Positions 5,925 to 11,568 of a stretch of DNA of 11,568 bases are shown piece after piece (within the stretch, counting starts at the first letter, position 1; the number at the start of each line of letters is the position of its first letter). Under the pieces are notes generated by a model, which saw only the letters and a program-made list of their open reading frames with translations, searched no databases and was not told where the DNA came from. The DNA lies in NCBI GenBank assembly GCA_910589655.1, contig CAJUTJ010000166.1, forward strand, positions 1-11,568, written 5' to 3'. The stretch is from an uncultured Acetatifactor sp. GTDB lineage: Bacteria; Bacillota; Clostridia; Lachnospirales; Lachnospiraceae. A program made the position numbers and the translations under genes.

Positions 5925-6610
5925 TGAAAGCAGAATTGTACAAACTCAAAAAAGACATTGGAGTATGGGTAATAGTCCTTGTATTGGTCTGTTGTGCAGG
6001 TATCTCTATTTTTACGGGGGTATATGACAGCGTGGAAAATATGGTCTTAAATCTGGGAAAGGAAAGTATGATCCTGATATTGGCTTGCGCAATTTATGCC
6101 GGGTTTTCATGTACGGACGATTTTACTGACCGCACAATCATTTATGCAGTTACCTATGGCAACAGGCGCTTTCATATTCTGTTGGTAAAAGGCTGCCGCT
6201 ATATCTTTGGATGTACTGCAATCATAATTTCATATATGGCGCTTCCCATGATAGTCGCATTTCCAGTGCTGGAAACAGGGATTTCCCTGCCAGACCTGAT
6301 TGTGTATGCCGCTAAAAGCCTTATCCTTTCTTTACCTTTGTATTGGGCTGTTGCCATGGTTTTTTTCGCCATTGCAATGGTAACGAGAAAAGCATCCGTG
6401 ACAATGGGGATTTCAGTGGCAGGTTCTATTTTAGGGGTTGTATTAGCTACACATTATTCAACTTTGCAAAAGATCAAAGAAACCTTACAGCCTTTCTGTT
6501 CTTCACTTTCAATCTGCATCGTTCCCTTATGGGCGTCTACAATCTGGCGGACAAGGATCAGTCCGAGGCCGTGTCTTAAATCCAGCCTGTCATCGGTGCT
6601 TTCCATGTAA
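5912..6610 (+). pseudogene. ABC-2 permease, 3'-truncated and fused to antisense kinase sequence
   Basis: The open frame codes for 232 residues. Residues 1 to about 180 are a typical permease of lantibiotic/bacitracin transporters: MRNLMKAELYKLKKD start, then spans near 17-36, 49-65, 97-120, 130-157 and 162-180. From about residue 182 (base 6454 onward) the frame runs antisense through the 3' end of the histidine kinase gene on the other strand. It there encodes a non-hydrophobic, Ser/Arg-rich tail that is not permease-like. The sixth span is therefore missing and the protein is probably non-functional or altered. The ATG at 5912 overlaps the ATPase end; GGAGG lies about 9 bases before it. The original C-terminus does not appear elsewhere in this window. 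This points to a recombination or deletion junction at roughly 6450-6475. Confidence 0.75.
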
Positions 6611-7818
6611 TGCGGCTTTTCCTTCAGTTCTTTCAACTTTTCAGCTGACAGGCCGATACCATTATCCGATACAGACAGGCAGATGGTGTCGGCTGTGCAG
6701 TTCAAGCAAAGATCAATGCTGCAGCCTTCCGGATTGTGGCGAATGCTGTTCTGAACCAGATTGCCCACTGCCCGTGAAATGAGACGGGCGTCACAATTCA
6801 GGGTGAGAGTCTCGGCGGAAGGGGGAATATGGAGTTCAACCGGATAATTCCCGGAAAGTTCCGTGCTTAACAGTTCTGCCGTATAAGAGCGCAGCAGCCT
6901 GGACAGGCGCATGGGTTCCTTATGGACAGGCTGCATATCGTATTCCAGCCGGGATACCAGATTTAAGTCCTGTACCAAATCCTTTATTTTCATGCTCTGC
7001 TGTTTTATAGTTTCTGCCTGCGTCCGGATGCTGTCATCTGCGGCGGCATTACCTGCTATCCTTCCGGAATATCCCATGATCATGGACAGCGGGGTACGGA
7101 TGTCATGGGAAACACCGCTGATCCAGTTGGCACGGGCCTGATTCTGGCGGTTTAAGATTCGGGATGCCCTGTTTATACTGTCAGCCACTTCGGACAGATC
7201 TCCTGACAGGTCGAGGGATACCGGTTTCCCCTCGGAAAGTGATGCAATGGCAGAAATAATGGGTTCTGTGAGGCGCATGATTTTTTGGCGAGAAAAACAG
7301 TAGGCGAGAAACAGCGCCGTCAGGTCAATGGCCAGCACTACGCAGAAAAAAACAGGAATCATCTTCACAATATCCATTGGATAGTAATTTCCGGTAATCT
7401 TGTAATAGCTCCCTTTCGGATAACCGAGTACCAGAAGGCCGTCTTCCCTGCACCTGATAAAGACAGGGTAATCATGCAGATACCCTTTTGTAAACGCAGC
7501 TACGTCCTGCACGGAATAATCTGAGGGAATATCTGCGGGAAGTTCCACAGACCAGAGGCAGCAACCGGTACTGTCAAGGAACATGGCCCATATGTCCAGG
7601 GAGCGGAGCGTGTCCGCCATTTCATCCGTGATGCCCTCCGGCCCGGAAGCGGCGTTTACATCCGCCACCATATTTTGCGGTGAAAAACCGTTGTAATCAT
7701 TTAACACAATACGGTGGAACGTCCAGATAAATGCGAGCAGGTTGAAAAGTACCAGCCCAAAGATCAGGACAGAAAAAGAAACAAAATATTTTGAAATATA
7801 TCTGCTAAATGATTTCAT
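6454..7818 (-). CDS. cprK: Sensor histidine kinase, CprK/LanK type
   Basis: A 454-residue membrane kinase. TM1 (about 12-34) and TM2 (about 151-175) flank an extracellular domain of about 115 residues containing SVQDVAAF, YLHDYPVF and LLVLGYPKGSYYK. These features resemble lantibiotic-sensing CprK-type kinases. A HAMP-like linker follows, then the H-box SHDIRTPLS with phospho-acceptor His about 238, the N-box NLVQNSIRHN (about 353-362), G1 DNGIGL (385-390) and G2 HGLGL (416-420). It would sense a peptide at the membrane and phosphorylate the regulator encoded just upstream. The ATG lies 4 bases after the regulator stop, using AAGGAAG within that gene. The last few residues (after about 450) and the stop may come from foreign sequence at the junction with the permease remnant; the catalytic core is complete. 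The symbol is by analogy with Clostridioides difficile cprK. Confidence 0.88.
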   Translation of the reverse strand: MKSFSRYISKYFVSFSVLIFGLVLFNLLAFIWTFHRIVLNDYNGFSPQNMVADVNAASGPEGITDEMADTLRSLDIWAMFLDSTGCCLWSVELPADIPSDYSVQDVAAFTKGYLHDYPVFIRCREDGLLVLGYPKGSYYKITGNYYPMDIVKMIPVFFCVVLAIDLTALFLAYCFSRQKIMRLTEPIISAIASLSEGKPVSLDLSGDLSEVADSINRASRILNRQNQARANWISGVSHDIRTPLSMIMGYSGRIAGNAAADDSIRTQAETIKQQSMKIKDLVQDLNLVSRLEYDMQPVHKEPMRLSRLLRSYTAELLSTELSGNYPVELHIPPSAETLTLNCDARLISRAVGNLVQNSIRHNPEGCSIDLCLNCTADTICLSVSDNGIGLSAEKLKELKEKPHYMESTDDRLDLRHGLGLILVRQIVDAHKGTMQIESEEQKGCKVSLIFCKVE

Positions 7819-7822
7819 GGTA

Positions 7823-8524
7823 TCACTTCCTTGTATTCAGTTTATATCCCAGCCCCTTGACCGTGATCAGTGAAACCGGTTTTGACGGGTCGGATTCAAT
7901 TTTTTCACGGATGCGGCGGATATGGGCGTTCAGGCTGTTTTCATACCCGAAAGGGTTGTCTCCCCAGAGCGCTTCGCACAGCACATCCAGGGTGACTATT
8001 TTCCCGGCGTTTCGTGCAAGGGTTTCAAGCAGGGTGTATTCCATGGCGGTAAGCGGTATGGTCTCACCGGCTTTGTCTACCTCCGCACGCTCAAAATCGA
8101 TCAGGCAGCCCTCCAGTTTTACTACCGGGGCATCCATTTTATAGCAGCGGCGCAGGACGGCATGGACACGCAGCAGGAGTTCTTCCGGCAGAAACGGCTT
8201 TGCGATATAATCGTCTGCGCCCAGCCCCAGCCCGGCCAGCTTATCTGCGGCTTCGTCCCTGGCTGTCAGGAATATGACCGGCATATCCGAAAAGTCCCGT
8301 ATCTGCTGCATCAGAAAGAAACCGTCCCCGTCAGGCAGCATGACATCCAGGACTGCAAGGTCAGGTTTTTCGGCTTTGGCGGCAGCTATCCCTTCCGATA
8401 CGGAAGAAGCAGTCGTAATATTTTCAAATCCTTCTTCTTTTAAGATGGCAGACACCAGTTCAAGAAGTTCCGGCTCGTCATCCACCAGCAATAACTTTTT
8501 TGTATATAAAAATGAATGATCCAT
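7823..8524 (-). CDS. cprR: OmpR/PhoB-family response regulator, CprR type
   Basis: A 233-residue regulator. The receiver domain covers residues 8 to about 122, with the acidic pair D15/D16, phospho-acceptor D60 (AVLD followed by VMLPDGDG), T87 and K109 (AKP). The winged-helix DNA-binding domain (about 135-230) contains LTAMEYTLLETLARNAG and ends with GLGYKLNTRK. The frame is open up to 8569, but the ATG at 8522-8524 is chosen: GGAGG lies 10 bases before it, and the extended -10 at 8546-8554 would place the transcription start near 8539, inside the longer reading. It forms an operon with the kinase, 4 bases apart, and is divergent from the transporter operon. That operon is its likely target through the 11-bp boxes at 8585-8628. 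Confidence 0.9.
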   Translation of the reverse strand: MDHSFLYTKKLLLVDDEPELLELVSAILKEEGFENITTASSVSEGIAAAKAEKPDLAVLDVMLPDGDGFFLMQQIRDFSDMPVIFLTARDEAADKLAGLGLGADDYIAKPFLPEELLLRVHAVLRRCYKMDAPVVKLEGCLIDFERAEVDKAGETIPLTAMEYTLLETLARNAGKIVTLDVLCEALWGDNPFGYENSLNAHIRRIREKIESDPSKPVSLITVKGLGYKLNTRK

Positions 8525-8545
8525 AGTGTGATCGCCTCCATGCAT

Positions 8546-8554
8546 AGTATACCA
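8546..8554 (-). promoter_or_regulatory. Extended -10 promoter of the two-component operon
   Basis: On the minus strand TATACT (8546-8551) is preceded by TGG, forming a TGnTATACT extended -10. The upstream -35 is poor. The predicted start is about 8539, giving a leader of roughly 15 bases with GGAGG before the ATG at 8524. Confidence 0.7.
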
Positions 8555-8584
8555 TATTCCCTCTGCCAAAAGTACGAATCCCCC

Positions 8585-8628
8585 AAAAAGTAAGGTAAAA
8601 GTAAGGACACGGGAAAGTTAAAGTCAGG
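8585..8628 (+). promoter_or_regulatory. Four phased 11-bp boxes, predicted response-regulator site
   Basis: Consecutive 11-mers read AAAAAGTAAGG (8585), TAAAAGTAAGG (8596), ACACGGGAAAG (8607, degenerate) and TTAAAGTCAGG (8618). Boxes 1, 2 and 4 share (A)AAGTNAGG in exact 11-base phase. OmpR/PhoB regulators bind tandem direct repeats of about 11 bp. The last box ends 9 bases before the TATCAT (8638-8643) of the transporter operon, the usual position for an activator replacing a -35. Binding is inferred. Confidence 0.68.
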
Positions 8629-8637
8629 TTGGGAGTG

Positions 8638-8643
8638 TATCAT
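8638..8643 (+). promoter_or_regulatory. -10 element of the immunity transporter operon
   Basis: TATCAT (4-5/6 to consensus depending on weighting), with no recognisable -35 at 16-18 bases; the phased boxes stand there instead. Start expected near 8650, just before the AAAGGAG ribosome binding site. Confidence 0.5.
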
Positions 8644-8669
8644 GGAATTGTTGAAAGGAGATGTCACTT

Positions 8670-9434
8670 ATGGATTACATGATAACAACTAAGCATTTGA
8701 CAAAGAAGTACAAAAATTTTGTTTCCGTCAATCATGTTTCCCTTCATATCCGCAAGGGCAGTATTTATGGCTTTCTCGGGCCGAATGGGGCGGGAAAGTC
8801 CACTACTATGAAAATGCTGCTTGGGCTGACCGCACCTACAGAGGGGAGTTTTTCCATTGACGGAAAGCATTTTCCCGAAGACCGGATGGATATTTTGAAG
8901 GAGATCGGTTCTTTTATTGAAGCCCCGTCTTTCTATGCAAACCTCACAGGCAGGGAGAATCTGGATGTGATACGCCGTATCCTGGGACTCCCGAAGGAGA
9001 GCGTGGAGGATGCGCTGGAATTAGTTGGGCTCACGGAATTTGGAGACAGGCTGGCAAAGAAATATTCCCTTGGAATGAAACAGCGTTTAGGGCTTGCCGG
9101 GGCGCTTCTTGGGAGGCCGCCTGTCCTGATCCTGGATGAGCCTACCAACGGTCTTGACCCTTCCGGCATCCATGAGATCCGGGAACTGGTAAAGTCACTG
9201 CCCGGCCTCTATGACTGCACGATTCTGATCTCATCCCACATGCTGTCAGAGATCGAGCTGATGGCGGATGATATTGGAATCCTCAACCATGGGAGGCTCC
9301 TGTTTGAGGGAAGCCTTGATGAACTCAGACAGACGGCAGTAAAAACCGGCTTTGCCGCAAATAATCTGGAGGATGTATTCCTCTCCATGGTGGATCAGGA
9401 TAATGCGGACAGAAAGCAGAGGGCAAAGTTATGA
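8670..9434 (+). CDS. cprA: Lantibiotic protection ABC transporter ATP-binding subunit
   Basis: A 254-residue ATPase of the LanF/CprA type. Motifs are Walker A GPNGAGKST (37-45), E-loop IEAPSFYANLTG (Glu about 84 instead of Gln), signature YSLGMKQR (132-139), Walker B VLILDEP (152-158) with NGLDPSG, and H-loop SSH (His about 190). It would energise export or expulsion of membrane-inserted lantibiotic or host defence peptide. The frame opens with an ATG at 8661, but that is directly adjacent to AAAGGAG. The ATG at 8670 has the correct 9-base spacing and matches the usual family start (a few residues before the first strand). The stop overlaps the next ATG as ATGA. Gene symbol by analogy with the cprABC locus of C. 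difficile. Confidence 0.92.
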   Translation: MDYMITTKHLTKKYKNFVSVNHVSLHIRKGSIYGFLGPNGAGKSTTMKMLLGLTAPTEGSFSIDGKHFPEDRMDILKEIGSFIEAPSFYANLTGRENLDVIRRILGLPKESVEDALELVGLTEFGDRLAKKYSLGMKQRLGLAGALLGRPPVLILDEPTNGLDPSGIHEIRELVKSLPGLYDCTILISSHMLSEIELMADDIGILNHGRLLFEGSLDELRQTAVKTGFAANNLEDVFLSMVDQDNADRKQRAKL

Positions 9435-10156
9435 GGATGTTCCTGATTGAGCTTCGGAAAGAAAAACGGGCAGGTGCGATTCCTGTCTTGCCGGCAGTTG
9501 GCATTCTGGGAGCATTCTATGCATTTGCAAATTTTATTATCAGGAAAGATACCCTGCTGAATCTGCCGCTTCCGCCTATGGACGTTCTGCTGACACAGCT
9601 TTATGGTATGATTGTGGTTCTGAACATGTTCGGGATTGTGGTTGCCGCCTGCATGGTCTATCACATGGAATTTAAAGGGAATGCGGTTAAAAAGATGTAT
9701 ATGCTGCCCATAAGCGTACCGGGAATGTACCTTTGTAAGTTCCTGATTTTATCGGCAATGCTTTTTGCGGCGGTAGCATTAGAGAATATGGCGCTTGCGT
9801 TTATTGGTATGAAAGACCTGCCGCAGGGAGCATTTGAAATGGGAACCCTGCTTCCATTTGCAGGGTATTCGTATCTTACTTCCATGCCGGTACTGTCATT
9901 TATGGTTTTGGTTTCCTCACGTTCGGAAAATATGTGGGTGCCGCTGGGGATTGGCGTAGCCGGGTTTTTGAGCAGCATGGCACTGGCAAATATAAATTTT
10001 GATCTGCTGCTGATCCATCCCTTTGTTATTATGCTGAAGCCTGCGGTTGCCATGAGTGCAGAGCCGGATATAACGGCTGCCGTCGCTGCTGCGGCTGCAT
10101 CGCTGCTGTTTCTCGGCGTAGGGCTGTGGATGGCAAAGAATCTGCGTTATGAATAA
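9431..10156 (+). CDS. cprB: Lantibiotic immunity ABC permease, MutE/EpiE family
   Basis: A 241-residue membrane protein with six hydrophobic segments (about 17-36, 57-77, 99-126, 140-163, 168-190 and 212-235). The cytoplasmic stretch EFKGNAVKKMYMLPISVPGMYL after the second span is the typical coupling region of LanE-type permeases. It forms one half of the transmembrane pair driven by the upstream ATPase. Its ATG overlaps the ATPase stop (ATGA), indicating tight translational coupling; the downstream permease begins 24 bases after its stop. The C-terminus reads WMAKNLRYE, a short positively charged cytoplasmic tail. No truncation is seen. Substrate class is inferred from the family and the linked sensor, not from sequence of the pore. 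Confidence 0.87.
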   Translation: MRMFLIELRKEKRAGAIPVLPAVGILGAFYAFANFIIRKDTLLNLPLPPMDVLLTQLYGMIVVLNMFGIVVAACMVYHMEFKGNAVKKMYMLPISVPGMYLCKFLILSAMLFAAVALENMALAFIGMKDLPQGAFEMGTLLPFAGYSYLTSMPVLSFMVLVSSRSENMWVPLGIGVAGFLSSMALANINFDLLLIHPFVIMLKPAVAMSAEPDITAAVAAAAASLLFLGVGLWMAKNLRYE

Positions 10157-10180
10157 GACAACTGTTTGGAGGAATTTAAT

Positions 10181-10945
10181 ATGAGCTTTTTGGAACTTCT
10201 GAGAATTGAATTCACGAAAGTAAAGAGGTCAAAAATGATACCGCTTATTTTTGCTGCCCCGCTGTTAGTAGTTTCTTCCGGGGTTGCAAATTTAAGCCGG
10301 TATTTTACACCGGAATATACAAATGCGTGGCCTGCCATGTTCATTCAAAGCGCACTGGTTTACTCTTATTATTTACTGCCGCTGTCCATGATCGTGGTCT
10401 GCGTGATGATTGCAGGGCGGGAAACAGGGAATAACGGCATCTTAAAGATGTTAGCGCTGCCGGTTAGCCGGTATGCGCTCTCCATGGCAAAATTCTGTGT
10501 GCTGGTATTTTATCTGTTTATGGAGATGGCCGTGTTCTTTGCGGTATTCGTGATTGCCGGGACAGTTGCCACAAAAACAATGGGCGTGACGGAAACACTG
10601 CCTGTCCTTTATCTGATGAAATGGTGCGCCGGCCTGTTTCTGACCATGCTGCCATGCCTGGGGGCTATGTGGGCAGTCACAGTCCTGTTTGAAAAGCCGC
10701 TTTTGTCTGTGGGGCTGAACCTGCTCCTTGTGATTCCCGGCGTGCTGGTTTCCAATACACCTGTCTGGATCGCCTGGCCGTACTGTTACAGCGGTTATCT
10801 GGTATCCTGTTCGCTGCATGATTTTACGGCGGGAGATAACATACGGACATTTTCACTGTTCCCGTTCCTGCCGGCTGCGATATTGGTCTTTGCATTGGCA
10901 CTTACGATTGCGGTAATACAATTTGGAAAAAAGGAAATGAGGTAA
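10181..10945 (+). CDS. cprC: Lantibiotic immunity ABC permease, MutG family
   Basis: A 254-residue six-span membrane protein (spans near 20-38, 54-79, 103-128, 147-172, 177-195 and 223-246). The N-terminus FLELLRIEFTKVKRSKMIPL and the loop AGRETGNNGILKMLALPVSR are typical of MutG/LanG permeases. It is the second membrane subunit of the transporter. The frame extends back to a TTG at 10166, but the ATG at 10181 with GGAGG 8 bases before it is the clear start. The last residues are FGKKEMR. A further small membrane gene follows after 7 bases. Assignment as LanG rather than LanE rests on position and general pattern. Confidence 0.87.
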   Translation: MSFLELLRIEFTKVKRSKMIPLIFAAPLLVVSSGVANLSRYFTPEYTNAWPAMFIQSALVYSYYLLPLSMIVVCVMIAGRETGNNGILKMLALPVSRYALSMAKFCVLVFYLFMEMAVFFAVFVIAGTVATKTMGVTETLPVLYLMKWCAGLFLTMLPCLGAMWAVTVLFEKPLLSVGLNLLLVIPGVLVSNTPVWIAWPYCYSGYLVSCSLHDFTAGDNIRTFSLFPFLPAAILVFALALTIAVIQFGKKEMR

Positions 10946-10952
10946 ATCGGTC

Positions 10953-11249
10953 ATGGAAAATAAAAAACGGAAAACTTTAAGTATGGCGGCGCTGATCGTC
11001 AGTATTCTCCCAGCGGCAACGCTTGTTCCTGTGTTCCTTAAAATTACATTGCCTGAAGGGGTGAATACAGTCTGGGCAGGTGTCAATGTTGTCAGTGCCG
11101 TGTTAGGTTTCGTCCTTTCCGGTATCTGTGTCAGGAGTGATGAAAGCCGCAGCCCTGTGAATATTGCGTCAACGCTCATCAGCGCTTTTTGGTGCCTGTT
11201 GATGATGGGCATGGTAGTTTTGGCATTATTTTTAACTTTTATGCGGTAG
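10953..11249 (+). CDS. Small three-span membrane protein of the immunity operon
   Basis: A 98-residue protein with three hydrophobic spans: about 10-30 (ALIVSILPAATLVPVFL), 40-60 (VWAGVNVVSAVLGFVLSGI) and 73-96 (ISAFWCLLMMGMVVLALFL). The N-terminus KKRK is basic, and between spans 2 and 3 lies a polar loop with RSDESRS. It starts 7 bases after the MutG-like permease stop, with GAGGT about 9-11 bases before the ATG, so it is cotranscribed. I do not recognise a named family with confidence; its overall shape recalls small DUF4190-like membrane proteins. It may be an accessory immunity protein (functionally like LanI or LanH), which is inference from the operon only. No clear terminator was found after it. 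Confidence 0.8.
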   Translation: MENKKRKTLSMAALIVSILPAATLVPVFLKITLPEGVNTVWAGVNVVSAVLGFVLSGICVRSDESRSPVNIASTLISAFWCLLMMGMVVLALFLTFMR

Positions 11250-11305
11250 TGAGATTAAGGAGCATTTCAAAAGACTTATATAAGATGCGGTAATGACGGA
11301 ATGCT

Positions 11306-11335
11306 TGTCTTTCGGGGAAAAGATCTGTACATCGG
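11306..11335. repeat. 30-bp direct repeat, right copy
   Basis: Same orientation as the copy at 1825-1854, with 29 of 30 bases identical; the internal hexamer is AAAAGA. The copies are 9,481 bases apart start to start. The surroundings (11250-11511, 262 bases) hold no convincing gene; a 75-residue minus-strand frame crosses the repeat but also runs antisense into the preceding gene. Confidence 0.85.
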
Positions 11336-11443
11336 AGAGGGGAGGTTTTTGTCTGGATTGCTCTATGATAAGATGATTCAGTATATATTTGTCTGGATTT
11401 GCATTAAGACCGCCCATGTTTAAAATATAAAAAATATGTTCAT

Positions 11444-11476
11444 GGCAAGGTTTTGGCAAGGTTTCTGTATTATAAT
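11444..11476 (+). promoter_or_regulatory. Promoter with two tandem 11-bp boxes before a response regulator
   Basis: GGCAAGGTTTT (11444-11454) is followed directly by GGCAAGGTTTC (11455-11465), then a perfect TATAAT at 11471-11476. The phased pair occupies the -35 position, which suggests activation, probably autoregulation, by the OmpR-type regulator that starts at 11512. Confidence 0.7.
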
Positions 11477-11511
11477 AGATAATCTAAGAGCAGAAAGAAA
11501 GGAACAGGAGA

Positions 11512-11568
11512 ATGAACAGGGTTTTGGTCATTGATGATGATAAAGAGCTTTGCGCTCTTATAAAAAAG
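11512..11568 (+). CDS. Response regulator, N-terminal fragment cut by window end
   Basis: The first 19 codons read MNRVLVIDDDKELCALIKK, the opening beta strand and acidic DDD pocket of a response-regulator receiver domain. AAAGGA lies about 8 bases before the ATG. The gene continues beyond the window, so the output domain cannot be seen; the phased 11-bp boxes upstream suggest the OmpR/PhoB family. It is the start of a second two-component system, distinct from the one at 6454-8524. Confidence 0.85.
   Translation, partial: MNRVLVIDDDKELCALIKK

Noticed and set aside
7922..8443. Plus-strand 173-residue frame
   Set aside because: It is fully antisense to the response regulator, which has all conserved receiver and DNA-binding residues.
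8525..8569. Longer N-terminus for the response regulator (start at 8569)
   Set aside because: The extended -10 element lies inside it and the GGAGG site fits the ATG at 8524.
10451..10819. Minus-strand 122-residue frame
   Set aside because: It is antisense to the MutG-like permease and its His/Gln/Cys-rich composition is typical of a shadow of hydrophobic codons.
11232..11459. Minus-strand 75-residue frame across the right repeat
   Set aside because: No ribosome binding site, and it overlaps the 3' end of the small membrane gene. Only its DVQIFSPKD part recurs at the left repeat, so it is treated as possible debris rather than a gene.
1..11568. CRISPR array, tRNA, rRNA, complete insertion sequence
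   Set aside because: No regularly spaced repeats, no cloverleaf-like or rRNA sequence, and no transposase frame was seen.

Overview
The window looks like accessory DNA of a low-to-mid GC Gram-positive gut bacterium (Clostridia, probably Lachnospiraceae-like), most likely the cargo end of an integrative conjugative element. The grounds are a TTRAP-like (transposon-transfer assisting) small protein at the left edge, small hypothetical genes of the kind carried by such elements, purine-rich ribosome binding sites, and lantibiotic/bacitracin-type ABC transporter modules. The taxonomic call is inference; no rRNA, tRNA, integrase, relaxase, CRISPR array or complete insertion sequence was seen.

Layout: (1) 1-1000: the TTRAP-like gene with a strong terminator, then two overlapping minus-strand genes (zinc-ribbon protein and unknown protein) driven by a near-consensus promoter. 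(2) 1000-3030: divergent promoters, a basic 145-residue hypothetical protein, a 19-bp-stem hairpin, a DUF6033/DUF3879-like gene, and gene debris ending in a terminator. (3) 3080-6470: a YtrA-type operon with its own four-half-site operator: GntR repressor, ABC ATPase, ABC-2 permease, an unlisted 44-residue membrane protein, a second (BcrA-like) ATPase, and a second permease whose 3' end is lost. (4) 6454-11249: a CprRK/CprABC (LanFEG)-type lantibiotic sensing and immunity module. The histidine kinase and response regulator lie on the minus strand and a divergent ATPase, MutE/EpiE-like permease, MutG-like permease and 3-TM small protein on the plus strand; 11-bp-periodic boxes sit in the divergent promoter. 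(5) 11250-11568: a second copy of a 30-bp repeat, a promoter with two tandem 11-bp boxes, and the first 19 codons of another response regulator.

How the parts fit: both modules are predicted to protect the cell envelope from antimicrobial peptides, one under a ligand-inactivated or stress-relieved GntR repressor, the other under a two-component system whose kinase has a roughly 115-residue extracellular sensor. The two modules collide tail to tail at about 6454-6475, where the permease frame runs 157 bases antisense into the kinase gene. That, together with a base-composition difference, suggests they were joined by recombination. A 29/30-identical direct repeat at 1825 and 11306 flanks both modules. 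I found no clearly unprecedented system; the most unusual items are the chimeric junction, the flanking repeats, the periodic regulator boxes and the small membrane proteins.
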